Source: Pseudomonadota bacterium
GTDB lineage: Bacteria > Pseudomonadota > Gammaproteobacteria > Burkholderiales > Burkholderiaceae_E
Direction: 5' to 3'
Length of the DNA: 64,000 nt
Assembly (NCBI GenBank): GCA_029779435.1
Contig: JAKPAM010000047.1
Span: forward strand, 25,423-89,422
The notes under the pieces were generated by a model. That model saw nothing but the letters and a program-made list of their open reading frames with translations. It was not told the origin of the DNA and searched no databases. The translations under genes and the position numbers were made by a program. Position 1 is the stretch's first letter; every line of letters begins with the position of its first letter. Below, piece after piece: positions 34,820 to 45,028 of this stretch.

Positions 34820-35320
34820 TTAGCGCCGCGATCCCTTGGGCCGGGCCAGGTAGTCTGTCGTCGCCGGCTTGTCCAGCAGCCAGCCGGCCCAGCGCCGGCA
34901 CACCTTGGCGATGCGCTCGGCGTCGACGCCGAGCTGCACCATCGCGACGCCGCCGTTGACCGACTCGAAGTACTCGGCGATCAGCCCGTCGCGCAGCCGG
35001 AACCGGCTCATGCCGTCGATGACGATCTGGCGGCCGGCGAAGGCCGGGATCGTCGACGTGAAGCTCGACAGCGACCACGCATACCCGGTATCGCCGGCAC
35101 ACACCGGATCGAACATCTCCCACCGGTAGTCGGGACCGGCGTCGCGGTGGAACATCTCGCCCATCATGTGGGCGATCTCGGCGCGACCGGTGTGCGGGCC
35201 GTAGATGTAGTCGTGATACGTCGCGTCCTCGGTGAAGCAGGCCGCGAACGCCTCGCCGTCGCCGGCTTCGGCGGCGCGCGTGAAGCGTTCGAGCAGCGCG
35301 ACGAATTCCTGTTCGGTCAT
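34820..35320 (-). CDS. SnoaL-like / nuclear-transport-factor-2-fold protein
   Basis: A 166-residue NTF2-fold protein: EQEFVALLERFTRAAEAGDG, then ACFTEDATYHDYIYGPHTGRAEI, then RLRDGLIAEYFESVNGG. The polyketide-cyclase SnoaL and ketosteroid-isomerase families share this small conical fold. The substrate is unknown. It lies 31 bp upstream of the binding-protein gene on the same strand, so the two may be cotranscribed. Confidence 0.8.
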   Translation of the reverse strand: MTEQEFVALLERFTRAAEAGDGEAFAACFTEDATYHDYIYGPHTGRAEIAHMMGEMFHRDAGPDYRWEMFDPVCAGDTGYAWSLSSFTSTIPAFAGRQIVIDGMSRFRLRDGLIAEYFESVNGGVAMVQLGVDAERIAKVCRRWAGWLLDKPATTDYLARPKGSRR

Positions 35321-35351
35321 CGGGTTCTCCCGTGCGCCGGGGCGCGGGCGG

Positions 35352-36572
35352 TCATCCCTTGATCATCGGGCAACCGCCCTCGTTGATCGGCCGGAATGCT
35401 TCATTGGCCGGGATCACCGAGATGATCTTGTAGTAATCGTACGGCTTCTTCGATTCCTCGGGCTTCTTGACCTCGACCAGCAGCATCGGATGAATCGCGC
35501 GGCCATCGGCACGCACGGTGGTTTGGCCGAACAGCGGATCGTCGAAGGTGCCGGCGTCGCGCATCGCCTTGACGACGGCCGCGCCGTCCTTGGCGCTGCC
35601 CAGCTTGCTGACCGCGCGCAGGTAGGCGATCGTGCCCGAGTACGCGCCAGCCTGCGTCATCGACGGGTAGCGGCCGTTGTTGCGCTTGGCGAAGCGATCG
35701 CCGAACGCGCGCGTCTTGTCGTTCTGGTCCCAGTAGAACGCGGTCGTCAGCATCAGCCCTTGCGCGGTCTTCAGGCCCAGCGAGTGGATGTCGGAAATGA
35801 ACAGCAGCATGCCGGCCAGCTTCTGCCCGCCCTGGACGAGGCCGAACTCGGCGGCGGTCTTGATCGCCGTCGTCGTGTCGCTGCCGCCGTTGGCCAGGCC
35901 GATGATCTGCGCCTTGGACGCCTGCGCCTGCAGGATGAACGACGAGAAGTCCTTCGAATCGAGCGGATGGCGCACCGAGCCGAGGACCTGGCCGCCGTTG
36001 GCCTTGACGACCGCGCTGGCATCGCGCTCGAGCGCGTGGCCGAACGCGTAGTCGGCGGTCAGGAAGAACCACTTCTTGCCGCCGCTCTTGGTGATCGCCG
36101 CGGCGGTGCCGTGAGACAGCGCCCACGTGTCATACGTCCAGTGGACGGTGTTCGGGTTGCAGGCCTTGCCGCTGATGTCCGAGCTGGCTGCCGCCGTCAC
36201 CAGCGAGACCTTGTTCTTCTCGACGGAGATCGTGTTGACGGCCAGCGCGACGGCGCTGGTCGGCAGGTCGACGATCGCGTCGACGCTTTCGGTGTCGTAC
36301 CAGCGGCGCACGAGCGCCGACGAGACATCGGGCTTGTTCTGCGCGTCGGCGGAAACCAGTTCGACCTTGAGCTTGGGATCGATGGCCTTGTAGTCCTCGA
36401 TTGCCATCTTCGTCGCCTCGATGGCGCCGGCACCGCCAATGTCGGAGTAGAGGCCGCCCATGTCGGCCAGCACGCCGATCTTGACCGTGGTCTGCGCGTG
36501 CACGGGCAGCGCGGCGCTCAGGCCGAGGGCGACGGCGAGCAGGGTCTTGCGCAGGGGGAAATGTCTCTTCAT
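35352..36572 (-). CDS. ABC transporter substrate-binding protein, branched-chain amino acid (LivJ-like) type
   Basis: A 406-residue periplasmic binding protein (Peripla_BP_6) with a signal peptide ending ALPVHAQ, then KIGVLADMGGLYSDIGG, VSADAQNKPDVSSALVRRWYD and WFFLTADYAFG. The ATG at 36572 is in front of the signal; the frame continues upstream but without sense. No permease or ATPase gene is adjacent, so it is an orphan that must use components encoded elsewhere. The ligand cannot be read from the sequence; related proteins bind amides, aromatic acids or amino acids. Confidence 0.9.
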   Translation of the reverse strand: MKRHFPLRKTLLAVALGLSAALPVHAQTTVKIGVLADMGGLYSDIGGAGAIEATKMAIEDYKAIDPKLKVELVSADAQNKPDVSSALVRRWYDTESVDAIVDLPTSAVALAVNTISVEKNKVSLVTAAASSDISGKACNPNTVHWTYDTWALSHGTAAAITKSGGKKWFFLTADYAFGHALERDASAVVKANGGQVLGSVRHPLDSKDFSSFILQAQASKAQIIGLANGGSDTTTAIKTAAEFGLVQGGQKLAGMLLFISDIHSLGLKTAQGLMLTTAFYWDQNDKTRAFGDRFAKRNNGRYPSMTQAGAYSGTIAYLRAVSKLGSAKDGAAVVKAMRDAGTFDDPLFGQTTVRADGRAIHPMLLVEVKKPEESKKPYDYYKIISVIPANEAFRPINEGGCPMIKG

Positions 36573-36845
36573 GGCAATCGCTTGGGTTCTTGGATGGGTG
36601 GCGCTGGTACTGCCGCGACGGGGCGCACAGTAGCACGGGGGTCGGGGTCGTTCCATCAGGGTTTACGACGCGGGGCGTCCGTCGCCGGCGGGGGCCGGCC
36701 ATCGTCTGGCTGGCGCCACGGCCCGCGGAGCGCGCGGGGCGCTGAGGTAAGATCGATGCCGTCCGCGTCGCCGTCGGATCTCCACCCCGGCCAGCGATGC
36801 GCCGGGCCTTGCCCCGCCTCCTACCGACCATGAGGATTGCTCCCG

Positions 36846-37136
36846 ATGACGTTCTCTCCGTCCCGCGTTTGGGTGATTGCCGCCTCGCTGGCCTGCGTCG
36901 CCGCCCCGGCGTTGGCCGGCCCCGGCGCCGCCAAGGAAGCCGTGCAGGCACGCCCCGGCCAATCGATCGAAGCCAGCGCGCGTGAGCGCGCGCGCGAACT
37001 GAACCACGACAGCGCGCTGCGCGGCGCCGGCCAGGCGAAGGCGGCGCATGCCGAGATGGCGCGGGGCCAGGCCAGCACGGGCGGGATGGTGCCGGCCTCG
37101 GCGGCCGCCCCGCAGGCCACCGGCAAGAGCCGCTAA
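36846..37136 (+). CDS. Small secreted protein of unknown function
   Basis: A 96-residue protein with a clear signal peptide (VWVIAASLACVAAPALAG) and GAGGA Shine-Dalgarno nine bases before the ATG at 36846. The mature part is Ala/Gln/Arg-rich and polar (ASARERARELNHD), without a recognised domain. It lies 25 bp before the DUF2950 gene, so the two are probably one unit with periplasmic products. Confidence 0.6.
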   Translation: MTFSPSRVWVIAASLACVAAPALAGPGAAKEAVQARPGQSIEASARERARELNHDSALRGAGQAKAAHAEMARGQASTGGMVPASAAAPQATGKSR

Positions 37137-37161
37137 GGACGCGGACACGAGGATGCCGTCG

Positions 37162-38091
37162 ATGCTTGAGTCGTTGTCGTCCGGTCGCGTGCTCCGCGCG
37201 ATCGTGTGGGTCTGCGTGCTGGCCGGCGTCGCGCCGGCGGTGCATGCGCAGGCCGGTTTCGCGTCTCCCGAAGCCGCCGCGCAGGCGCTGGTCGATGCGA
37301 TCGCGACCACCGATGCGTCGGCGGTCGAGAAAGTCCTGGGCAAGGACGCGAAGCGGCTGGTGCCGGTCGGTGTCGACGATGCGACGCTGCGCGCCGATAC
37401 GCTGCGCTTCCTGTCGGCGTGGTCCGAAGGACATCGGATCGTCGAGACGGGCGACGGCTGGGCCCATCTGGACGTGGGCCGCGACCACTGGCGGTTTCCG
37501 GTGCCGCTCGCGCGTCGCGCCGGCGCGTCGGCCGATGCAGCGTGGGCGTTCGACACGAAGGCCGGCGAGAACGTGCTGCGGCTGCGGCGCATCGGCCGCA
37601 ACGAGTTGGCGACGATGTACAGCCTGCTCGACTATGTCGACGCGCAGCAGTATTACCGCGAAGTGCGCATCAAGGCCGGGCAGTCGCCCGAATTCGCCAG
37701 CAAGCTGTACAGCGCGCCGGGCCAGCGCGACGGCCTGTACTGGGACAAGCGGCCCGGCTGGCCCGACAGCCCGCTGGGGCCATTGACCGCGAGCATGGGC
37801 GAGAAGGTCACCGAGGGCGACGCGTTCTTCGGCTATCGCTACAAGCCGCTGGAAGGGCAGGGGCCGCACGCGAAGGATGGCGCGAAGGCATATCGCGTCA
37901 AGGGGCGGCTGGTCGAGGGCTTCGCGATGATCGCGTGGCCGGCGCGCTACGGCGACACGGGCGTGATGACGTTCATCGTCAACCAGGACGGCAAGATCTA
38001 TCAGCGCAACCTGGGTCCGCGCACGGCCGCGATCGCCGCGGCGATCCGAACGTTCAACCCCGAAGGCGGGTGGGAGCCGGCGCGGCCCTAG
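37162..38091 (+). CDS. DUF2950 family periplasmic protein
   Basis: A 309-residue precursor with a signal peptide ending near VHAQAGF. DUF2950 marks include FASPEAAAQALVDAI, LDYVDAQQYYREV, the GQRDGLYWDK block and VMTFIVNQDGKIYQRNLG. The function is unknown. The ATG at 37162 was chosen because GAGGA lies eight bases before it; the ATG at 37153 is too close to that site. Its TAG stop is also the first three bases of the repeat element that follows. Confidence 0.82.
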   Translation: MLESLSSGRVLRAIVWVCVLAGVAPAVHAQAGFASPEAAAQALVDAIATTDASAVEKVLGKDAKRLVPVGVDDATLRADTLRFLSAWSEGHRIVETGDGWAHLDVGRDHWRFPVPLARRAGASADAAWAFDTKAGENVLRLRRIGRNELATMYSLLDYVDAQQYYREVRIKAGQSPEFASKLYSAPGQRDGLYWDKRPGWPDSPLGPLTASMGEKVTEGDAFFGYRYKPLEGQGPHAKDGAKAYRVKGRLVEGFAMIAWPARYGDTGVMTFIVNQDGKIYQRNLGPRTAAIAAAIRTFNPEGGWEPARP

Positions 38092-38358
38092 GGCCTTTTA
38101 ACGCTAAGATCGCCCCCGCGCCGAGGGGCGTCAAGCGCTGTGGCTAGGCACGGGCGAAGTGGCGTACCCGAGGTACGTAATGAGCCTGCAACGACGCCAC
38201 AGCGCTTGACGCCCCTTGGCCCGAAGGGTGAAGCCCTGTTCGAGCCCGCCGCCGCGTTGCAAATGCTCGCCATAGCCCCGCTATGGCTGTGCTTTGCGCC
38301 TTGCTGCAGGCTCGAACAGGGCTTCACGCGGGGGCGATCTTAGCGTTAACAGGCCCTA
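38089..38358. repeat. 270-bp composite palindromic element bounded by stop-codon-associated repeats
   Basis: Two near-identical 32-bp arms in inverted orientation (38089-38120 and 38327-38358, one difference) start at the TAG stops of the two convergent genes. Between them are two large hairpins. The first pairs 38125-38144 with 38196-38215 (20 bp perfect) and encloses CGTACC-CGA-GGTACG. The second pairs 38230-38246 with 38309-38325 (17 bp perfect) and encloses GCCATAGC-CCC-GCTATGGC at 38269-38287. Related copies occur at 56981-57012, 27001-27037 and 30245-30331. It looks like a dispersed element or structured bidirectional terminator. Confidence 0.75.
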
Positions 38359-38889
38359 GGCTTGGCCGGGTCGATCGGACCGGCCGGACCCGCCATCGGC
38401 CGGCGGGGCCGATTCGAAGCGGCCCGCGTCGCGGTTCTTGCGCACCGCATTCCACGGCCATGTCCGGCCGTTCATCGCGACGTAGACGCCCGGCGATGCG
38501 TGCGTGGCCGCGGCGATCGCATAGCCGAGGTTGAACATCGCATCGGAACGCGCGACGCGGTAAGGGACCATCGCCCCGGTCAGCACGATCGTCTTGTCGA
38601 GCCGGGCCGCCGCCAGGGCCCGCGCGGTCAGGACCATCGTATCGGTGCCGTGCACGATGACCAGCCGGTATTCGGCGGCGCCGCCGCATAGCGCCACCAG
38701 CCGCTGGCGGTGCCCGTCGTCCATGTCTAGACTGTCGATCTGCATCGCTTCGTCGATCGCGAATGCGTCGTCGAGCCGTGCGCGTTCGACGATGTCGGGC
38801 AGCGTCGTCCGGTCGAAGACCAGCCCGCCGCCGATCGGATCGTAGACCTTGTCGAAGGTGCCGCCGGCGGCGATCAGACGTATATGCAT
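38356..38889 (-). CDS. Short asparaginase-domain protein
   Basis: Only 177 residues, equal to the N-terminal domain of a type I/II asparaginase (full enzymes are 320-350). It keeps the two catalytic threonine motifs: IAAGGTFDK near residue 7 and VIVHGTDTMVLTA near 78, plus VLTGAMVP. Short one-domain members are known in Proteobacteria and their activity is unclear to me. The stop falls in the right arm of the repeat element, so the repeat may have defined the current C-terminus (APPADGGSGRSDRPGQA looks unstructured). Confidence 0.8.
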   Translation of the reverse strand: MHIRLIAAGGTFDKVYDPIGGGLVFDRTTLPDIVERARLDDAFAIDEAMQIDSLDMDDGHRQRLVALCGGAAEYRLVIVHGTDTMVLTARALAAARLDKTIVLTGAMVPYRVARSDAMFNLGYAIAAATHASPGVYVAMNGRTWPWNAVRKNRDAGRFESAPPADGGSGRSDRPGQA

Positions 38890-38933
38890 GGCGAGTGTCC
38901 TGAAGGGAAGCGCGAGGGGTATCGTCCGCTGCG

Positions 38934-38990
38934 GCGCACTAAGCGGATGTGGGGACGCGCGCTAAGCAGATAGGCGGGCGAGCGCTAAGC
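38934..38990. repeat. Three short direct repeats containing GCTAAGC
   Basis: GCGCACTAAGC at 38934, then GCGCTAAGC at 38959 and 38982, spaced about 23-25 bp in the gap between two minus-strand genes. The last copy overlaps the TAG stop of the upstream gene. The purpose is unclear; it may be remnants of repeat insertion at the gene end. Confidence 0.45.
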
Positions 38991-40310
38991 GGCCTCGTAA
39001 GGCACCGAGCGCGCGATCAGCTCGCGCCACGCGGCGTCGTCGGCCGGCCAGTCGCGTTCGCCGAGCGGATTGAGTTGGCGCAGGATCTGCGCCAACTGCC
39101 AGGTCGGCGGCGTGCCGAGCGCGGCCGGGCGTTCGCGCCACAGCCGGCGGATGACGTTGTCGCCGACGGCGAAGCGTTGCGCGAGCGCTTCGATCATCGC
39201 ACGGTCCTGGCCGGCGTCGATCGCGCGGCGCAGCTCGGTGGACCAGCGCAGGCTGTGCGCGGTGTCGTGGCGGGCGGCGAGCCCGCGCAGATCCAGCGTG
39301 GGCACGCTGGCGCGCGATCCGGCGGGATCGCTGCCGTCCCGGCCGTCGTCGAGCCGCTCGCCAAGCGGTTCGACGAGCACGTCGTCGGCGCAGACCGGCC
39401 GCAGCGTGTCGACGGTGACCAGCGATTCGGCGAAGAAGCTGGCGAAGGCGGGCAGCCGCGTCAGCGCATAGGCGCGGGCGCTGGCGTGGCGGGTGTCGAG
39501 CCGCAGCCAGTTGTAGCAGCCGAGATGCCCGCCGGCGGGCGTGCGTGACAGCATCGACAGCGTGGCGGCGTCGAGGTTGGCCTCGATGACCCGCGCCAGG
39601 CGCTGCTCGACTTCGGATTCGCGCGCATCGATCGAGCGCAGCACCCGGCCGTAGAAATGCGTGTCGATGACGTCGTTGCGCAGCGCTTCCTGCAGTTTGG
39701 CGATGAAATCCGGGTAGCGCGAGCCGCGATCGAACAGCGAGTGTCCGGCAGGGATCTGGCCGGCCCGCGCATCGGCCGGCGGCGATTGCAGCCGGTGTTC
39801 ACGCAACAGGTGCCGGCCCCAGTCGTCGCGGCGGCGGTCCAGCACCGTCAGCAGATCGCCGGCAAGCGTGGCGAACAGCACGTCGAGCGCTTCGTCGGCG
39901 GCAGGGGCGGTCGCGGTCGCGTCGGCGGGACGCAGCCCGAACGTGGGCATCAGTTCGGGATCGAGCTTGCGCGACAGCGCGTCGATCAGCAGGCGCAGCG
40001 AGCGGTCGGACAGCAGCGAACGAAAGTCGTAGACGAGCTGGTCCCGGTCGACGCCGATGAAGCGCACGTTGAGCCCCCAGGCGCGGGCCAGTTGCGCGAA
40101 GATCGGATTGCCGATCAGCGACAACCGCGAGGCGAGCGGCAGCAGCACGATGAACAGCCGCCATTCGGACGACGGCTGCCGCCAGATCAGCGCGCGGGGG
40201 CTGAACCGGTAGATGCGCGACAAATGGGCGAGTTCGGGCCCGACGAGGCCGGCGTCGCTCAATTCGTCGTCGATCGCGAGGCGTTGGATGGCGGGCGCTT
40301 CGAACTGCAT
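38985..40310 (-). CDS. Protein of unknown function, 441 residues
   Basis: I do not recognise the family. From the ATG at 40310 the protein begins QFEAPAIQRLAIDDELSD and has no signal peptide or obvious membrane helix. It is rich in Arg and Leu and includes WRLFIVLLPLASRLSLIGN, a possible amphipathic segment, and a C-terminal part with WSTELRRAIDAGQDRAMIEALAQRF. Codon use matches its neighbours. A GTG at 40397 would add 29 residues. It is the first of two minus-strand genes ahead of the asparaginase-domain gene, so the two may be linked. Confidence 0.68.
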   Translation of the reverse strand: MQFEAPAIQRLAIDDELSDAGLVGPELAHLSRIYRFSPRALIWRQPSSEWRLFIVLLPLASRLSLIGNPIFAQLARAWGLNVRFIGVDRDQLVYDFRSLLSDRSLRLLIDALSRKLDPELMPTFGLRPADATATAPAADEALDVLFATLAGDLLTVLDRRRDDWGRHLLREHRLQSPPADARAGQIPAGHSLFDRGSRYPDFIAKLQEALRNDVIDTHFYGRVLRSIDARESEVEQRLARVIEANLDAATLSMLSRTPAGGHLGCYNWLRLDTRHASARAYALTRLPAFASFFAESLVTVDTLRPVCADDVLVEPLGERLDDGRDGSDPAGSRASVPTLDLRGLAARHDTAHSLRWSTELRRAIDAGQDRAMIEALAQRFAVGDNVIRRLWRERPAALGTPPTWQLAQILRQLNPLGERDWPADDAAWRELIARSVPYEAA

Positions 40311-40454
40311 GGGCGAAAGGGTGGCGAGGGTCCGGGCCGGCCCGGACGGGGGGCGCTGCCCGGCGCCTGAACGGGAACCGGAATCGAAATCGGGCACACG
40401 AGATCGAGCCTGCCGCGAACGCGGCAGAGTCGGGCGGGCCTGCGCCTGGGCCGG

Positions 40455-40631
40455 TCAGTCCGCCTGCTTGGCTGCCACCAGCAACCCGCCGCCGAAGACC
40501 AGCAGGCAGGCGGCGACCAGCGTGCGAGCAACCGAGCCGCGGGCCACCGCCTCGATGGCGAACAGCAAGCCGGCCGTCAGCACGATCTTGGCGGTGACGG
40601 CCGTCCGTTTGGCGGGGGTTTGCTCGATCAT
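40455..40631 (-). CDS. Small membrane protein, 58 residues
   Basis: An intact short frame from ATG to TGA reads MIEQTPAKRTAVTAKIVLTA and ends LVAAKQAD. Two hydrophobic stretches (KIVLTAGLLFAIEAVA and LVAACLLVFGGGLLVAA) would each span the membrane, with basic residues between and before them. Third-position G+C bias fits a real gene. No family is recognised. It lies between KefC and the unknown 441-residue gene, all on the minus strand. Confidence 0.55.
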   Translation of the reverse strand: MIEQTPAKRTAVTAKIVLTAGLLFAIEAVARGSVARTLVAACLLVFGGGLLVAAKQAD

Positions 40632-40860
40632 GACTATTACTCTACAGGAGATCCTGCGGCGCTGCGTAAGGGGGGGCGTGAGGGCTTTCGCTCAGGTCGA
40701 CCTCGTCCACGACTCGCGTTCATGTCCTGCGTCCCCGCATTGGTCTCATTCATTCCACGATGGTGCGCCGGGCCACCAGGCGGCGGACGGACGACCGGGT
40801 GTGCGGCGGCCCGGCACGGACGGTCGGCGGCCGTTCAAGGATGCGTCGTCGATCCCGGGG

Positions 40861-42774
40861 TCAGCTGTCGCGCGTCTGATCGCCGGGCACTGCATCGTCC
40901 ACGGGAACCGGCTGACGTGTTTCGCACGCCTGGCGGCGCGCCTCGCGCCGTTGTTCCAGCCGCATGTCGTGGCGCGCCTCGGGGCTGGTCTCGGCCTCGT
41001 TCGCGGCTTCGGCCTCGAGCAGCCGCACGAACTGGGTGCGTCCGGCGTCGAAGATCGCTTGCGCTTCGTCGCTCGAGTGCGCTTCCGCCAACTGGGCGGT
41101 CAAGCCGTGGTCGTGCGTGCGGAACTGCTCGACGATACGCGCCGCGCGCACCTCGTCGTCGCCCAGGATCACCAGCGCGCGTTCGGCCGCTTCGAGCGCC
41201 GAGCCCAGGGTTTCGCGGATCGGCATGACGCCGATCCGGCCCAGCTCGATCGCCTCGGGCCGGCCGCGGGCGCGGGCTAGGATCTTCAGCTTCGGATAGT
41301 GGGCGCGCAGGTAGCGGGCGGTGGCCACGAGCTTGGGCGCGTCGTCGAACGCCAGCAGCACGAGCTGGGCATCGGCCACGCCGGCCTGGTGCAGCACGTC
41401 GTGGCGGCTGGCGTCGCCGTAGTACGTCTTCCAGCCGAAACGCGCGACCGAGGCGATCTGCGTCGGGTCGTTGTCGATGACGGTGACCGGCACGTTGCGC
41501 ACGCGCAGCAGGCGCACGACGATCTGGCCGAAGCGGCCGATGCCGGCGACGATGACGCCGTTGTGCTCGTCGATCGGATCCGGGGCGCGCTTGGCGGCGC
41601 TGCGCAGGCGCGGTGCGACGAAGCGGTCGAACGCGATGAACAGCAGCGGGGTGGTCAGCATCGACAGCGCGACGACCGTGCGGGCCATCGCCGTCTGCGC
41701 GGGATCGATGACGCCGGCCTCCAGGCCCGCACCGAGCAGCACGAACGCGAACTCGCCGACCTGCGACAACGACAGCGCGAACACGATGACGTTGTCGCGG
41801 CGCAGGCCGAACAGCAGGCCGAGCACGATCATCACGACGATCTTGGTCGCGACGATCGCCAGCGCCAGGCTCGTCAGCAGCACCGGCTGGTCCATCAGCG
41901 CGCCGATGTCCAGCCCGATGCCCACCGTCATGAAGAACAGGCCGAGGAACAGGCCCTTGAGCGGATCGAAGTCGGTCTCCAGCTCCAGGCGGAATTCGGA
42001 GTCGGCCAGCAGCAGGCCGGCGATGAATGCGCCCATCGCCATCGACAGGCCGATGCTGGCGGTCAGCAGCGCGCTGCCGACGACCAGCAGCAGCGCGAAC
42101 GACAGGAAGATCTCGCGCATGCCGATCGTGGCGATCCAGCGCATCAGCGGACGCAGCAGCAGCCGGCCGGCGACGATCATGCCGGCGATCAGTGCCAGCG
42201 CGGTGGCGATCGGCTGCCAGCTCAGATGAGGCGATGTCGAGGATGCATGGCCGTCGCCCTGCGGCGCGAGCAGCGCCATGCTCAGCAGCAGCGGGATCAC
42301 CGCGATATCCTGGAACAGCGAGACCGAGAATGCCGACTGGCCCGACGGGGTAACCATGCGCTTGCGTTCGGCCAGCAGTTGCAGCGCGATCGCCGTGGAC
42401 GACATCGCGGCGGCCATGCCCAGCGCGATGGCGGCCGGCCGCGACAGGCCGAACCGGACCAGCAGCACCGCCACGGCCAGCGTCGTCAGCGCCACCTGCA
42501 GCGTGCCCAGGCCGAAGATCGACCGGCGCATTTGCCACAGGCGCGACGGGTTCAGGTCCAGGCCGACCATGAACATCAGCAGCACGACCCCCAACTCGGA
42601 GACCTGGTCGATCGCATCGTCGTGCGCGATCAGGTGCAGCCCCCATGGGCCGGCGATGATGCCCGCGGCCAGGTATCCGAGCACCGAGCCGAGCCCGACG
42701 CGTGTGAAGATCGGCACGAACAGGGCGGCGGCGCCCAGATAGATCAGTGCCTGCAGCAAGCCGTGTTCGAGCAT
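40861..42774 (-). CDS. kefC: K+/H+ antiporter, KefB/KefC type (CPA2 with RCK domain)
   Basis: A 637-residue cation:proton antiporter. The first about 390 residues form the CPA2 membrane domain with about twelve helices, including FMVGLDLNPSRLW, AMSSTAIALQLLAERK and LFQDIAVIPLLL. A TrkA-N/RCK NAD-binding domain follows (VIVAGIGRFGQIVVRLL, GDASRHDVLHQAG). The C-terminal about 60 residues are charged and Arg/Glu-rich. Kef systems release K+ and acidify the cytoplasm during electrophile stress under glutathione control. No KefF/KefG partner is adjacent, so the symbol denotes the family only. Confidence 0.9.
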   Translation of the reverse strand: MLEHGLLQALIYLGAAALFVPIFTRVGLGSVLGYLAAGIIAGPWGLHLIAHDDAIDQVSELGVVLLMFMVGLDLNPSRLWQMRRSIFGLGTLQVALTTLAVAVLLVRFGLSRPAAIALGMAAAMSSTAIALQLLAERKRMVTPSGQSAFSVSLFQDIAVIPLLLSMALLAPQGDGHASSTSPHLSWQPIATALALIAGMIVAGRLLLRPLMRWIATIGMREIFLSFALLLVVGSALLTASIGLSMAMGAFIAGLLLADSEFRLELETDFDPLKGLFLGLFFMTVGIGLDIGALMDQPVLLTSLALAIVATKIVVMIVLGLLFGLRRDNVIVFALSLSQVGEFAFVLLGAGLEAGVIDPAQTAMARTVVALSMLTTPLLFIAFDRFVAPRLRSAAKRAPDPIDEHNGVIVAGIGRFGQIVVRLLRVRNVPVTVIDNDPTQIASVARFGWKTYYGDASRHDVLHQAGVADAQLVLLAFDDAPKLVATARYLRAHYPKLKILARARGRPEAIELGRIGVMPIRETLGSALEAAERALVILGDDEVRAARIVEQFRTHDHGLTAQLAEAHSSDEAQAIFDAGRTQFVRLLEAEAANEAETSPEARHDMRLEQRREARRQACETRQPVPVDDAVPGDQTRDS

Positions 42775-43140
42775 GGTGGCGAAGGGTGGGCGGCGGTGGT
42801 GGGGAGAAGAAGACCTGCGATGACCGGGGCAGGAGGAACGGAACGCGCGGCCGGGGGGCCGTGTGACTTCGTTCGCGGCCGGATCTACCGGTGGGTGTAG
42901 ACTAGCCCTCGTTCGGCCAGATGAAACGATACCGCGAGAGGGGTTTCTGCATCGGGTTCGATGGATTTTATGATTGATGCGAGTGAATCAAACGGGATCC
43001 GGATGATCGAATCTCCGGACCCGCGGTGGGTCGAGCTGGCCGTTGCCTGGGCCGTGCTCCCCGCCATCCGCGGCCGTCTGCGGCAATGACACGCGACGGC
43101 GACGCCTCCAACGGTTTTTGCTAATGAGGAGTATGTACAG
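42775..43140. other. Divergent intergenic region between kefC and pckG
   Basis: About 365 bp. A TATGAT at 42969-42974 could serve as a -10 element for pckG, but the -35 at the right distance is poor. GAGGAG lies about ten bases before the pckG ATG. No clear operator was seen. Confidence 0.4.
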
Positions 43141-45003
<1,863 letters not shown>

Positions 45004-45028
45004 GCGACTGCCAGGTGTCGTCTGCGGG

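Noticed and set aside
38140..38343. Small protein of 67 codons inside the repeat element
   Set aside because: The frame follows the palindromes and has no coding signature or Shine-Dalgarno.
38089..38358. CRISPR array
   Set aside because: The repeats are inverted, not direct, with no regular spacers and no cas genes nearby.
41299..42900. 533-codon plus-strand frame opposite kefC
   Set aside because: Gln/Arg/His-rich composition typical of antisense frames; KefC on the minus strand is unambiguous.
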